A DNA stretch of 7,976 bases. It comes from an uncultured Methanomassiliicoccales archaeon. GTDB lineage: Archaea; Thermoplasmatota; Thermoplasmata; SG8-5. The stretch lies in the NCBI GenBank assembly GCA_938004075.1, contig CALKWP010000061.1:1-7976 (forward strand), written 5' to 3'. Positions 7,695 to 7,976 of the stretch are shown here, one piece after another (position 1 is the stretch's first letter; each line of letters begins with the position of its first letter). A model generated the notes under the pieces. It saw only the letters and a program-made list of their open reading frames with translations. It was not told the DNA's origin and made no database searches. The translations under genes and the position numbers were made by a program.

Positions 7695-7710
7695 AACAAA
7701 TTAACAAATT
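7695..7710 (-). repeat. 8-bp tandem repeat, possible T-rich terminator after gene C
   Basis: On the plus strand AACAAATT occurs twice in direct succession; on the transcribed side this reads AATTTGTTAATTTGTT, directly after the TAG stop of gene C. Archaeal termination often uses T-rich tracts without a hairpin, so this is a weak terminator candidate. It could equally be a short regulatory repeat, or chance in AT-rich DNA. Confidence 0.35.
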
Positions 7711-7976
7711 CTATAAAGTGCGCACTGTGACAATAATTGCGGCAAAGTATGTCCCTTCCTGAACGCCGGCCTCAACTGTCACCCACCATTGCAATTCTGT
7801 GTATGCGTTGTAGCCAAGGCCGGCTGCATTGTAGTTCGTTACCCAGGGCCCCGAGGTTGTAGTGCCGTTGCCTGCGGGCGCCATCGAAGTCGCGTTCCTG
7901 CCCCAGATGTTCATAGCAACGCTGGGAACGCTCGGGAAATATGTCTGGGAAGATATGTATGAATTGGAGAGGCTGG
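7711..7976 (-). CDS. C-terminal fragment of a third family member (gene C, start beyond window)
   Basis: An open frame enters from the right edge and gives 87 complete codons before TAG at 7713-7711. There is an ATG at 7914, but the frame is open upstream of it and that upstream part also matches the family, so 7914 is not taken as the start. The residues align with the last part of gene A: NSYISS against NSMISS, IWG against IWG, a shared TSGP, and QWWVTVEAGVQEGTY against VWWAVEVPVGTPEGVY. The fragment ends VRTL with no membrane helix, basic tail or sorting motif. It holds two N-glycosylation sequons (NAT, NGT). It is probably the tail of another giant secreted paralog, though only this terminal beta domain is proven here. 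It lies 124 bases upstream of gene A in the same direction. Confidence 0.85.
   Translation of the reverse strand, partial: SLSNSYISSQTYFPSVPSVAMNIWGRNATSMAPAGNGTTTSGPWVTNYNAAGLGYNAYTELQWWVTVEAGVQEGTYFAAIIVTVRTL

Noticed and set aside
1..7976. Transposon or CRISPR explanation for the long repeat
   Set aside because: The repeat units are diverged coding sequences in the same frame and direction. There are no inverted ends, target-site duplications, transposase or regularly spaced short repeats.

Overview
The window is a single-strand block: everything recognisable is read from the minus strand (right to left). It holds three tandem copies of one family of very large exported proteins. From upstream to downstream they are: (C) the last 87 codons of a family member entering from the right edge and stopping at 7711; (A) a complete gene of about 1328 residues, 7586 to 3600; and (B) a second near full-length copy starting at 3595 and still open at base 1 after 1198 codons. 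About 140 residues of B should lie beyond the window. A and B align from signal peptide to C-terminal domain, and the DNA similarity is visible as a direct repeat with an offset of about 4.0 kb.

The organism looks archaeal, most plausibly a euryarchaeon of the Thermoplasmata type. This is inference. The basis is a TATA-box-like promoter (TTATTTATA) rather than -35/-10 boxes, frequent ATA and AGG codons, purine-rich Shine-Dalgarno sites, and large Trp/Tyr/Asn/Gly-rich exported proteins with N-glycosylation sequons. No rRNA, tRNA or housekeeping gene is present to settle it.

Each full copy has the same order of parts: Sec-type signal peptide; one propeller-like blade; a domain resembling the class I glutamine amidotransferase-like fold, without an obvious catalytic Cys/His; a beta-sandwich with an AQSF motif; a DNRLRE-type beta-sandwich; a run of WxxxG...G propeller-like blades; and a long beta-rich C-terminal region. 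No catalytic domain, transmembrane anchor or known sorting tail is seen in the visible termini. The likely role is extracellular: adhesion, binding of polymer or sugar, or a surface/matrix component.

Layout: 7711-7976 is the tail of gene C. 7587-7710 is a 124-bp intergenic region with promoter candidates for A. 3600-7586 is gene A. 3596-3599 is a 4-bp gap, with the ribosome binding site of B lying inside the end of A. 1-3595 is gene B. There is no gene-free stretch longer than 300 bases. A and B are almost certainly co-transcribed and translationally coupled. C may be read through, or may end in the T-rich tract after its stop codon.
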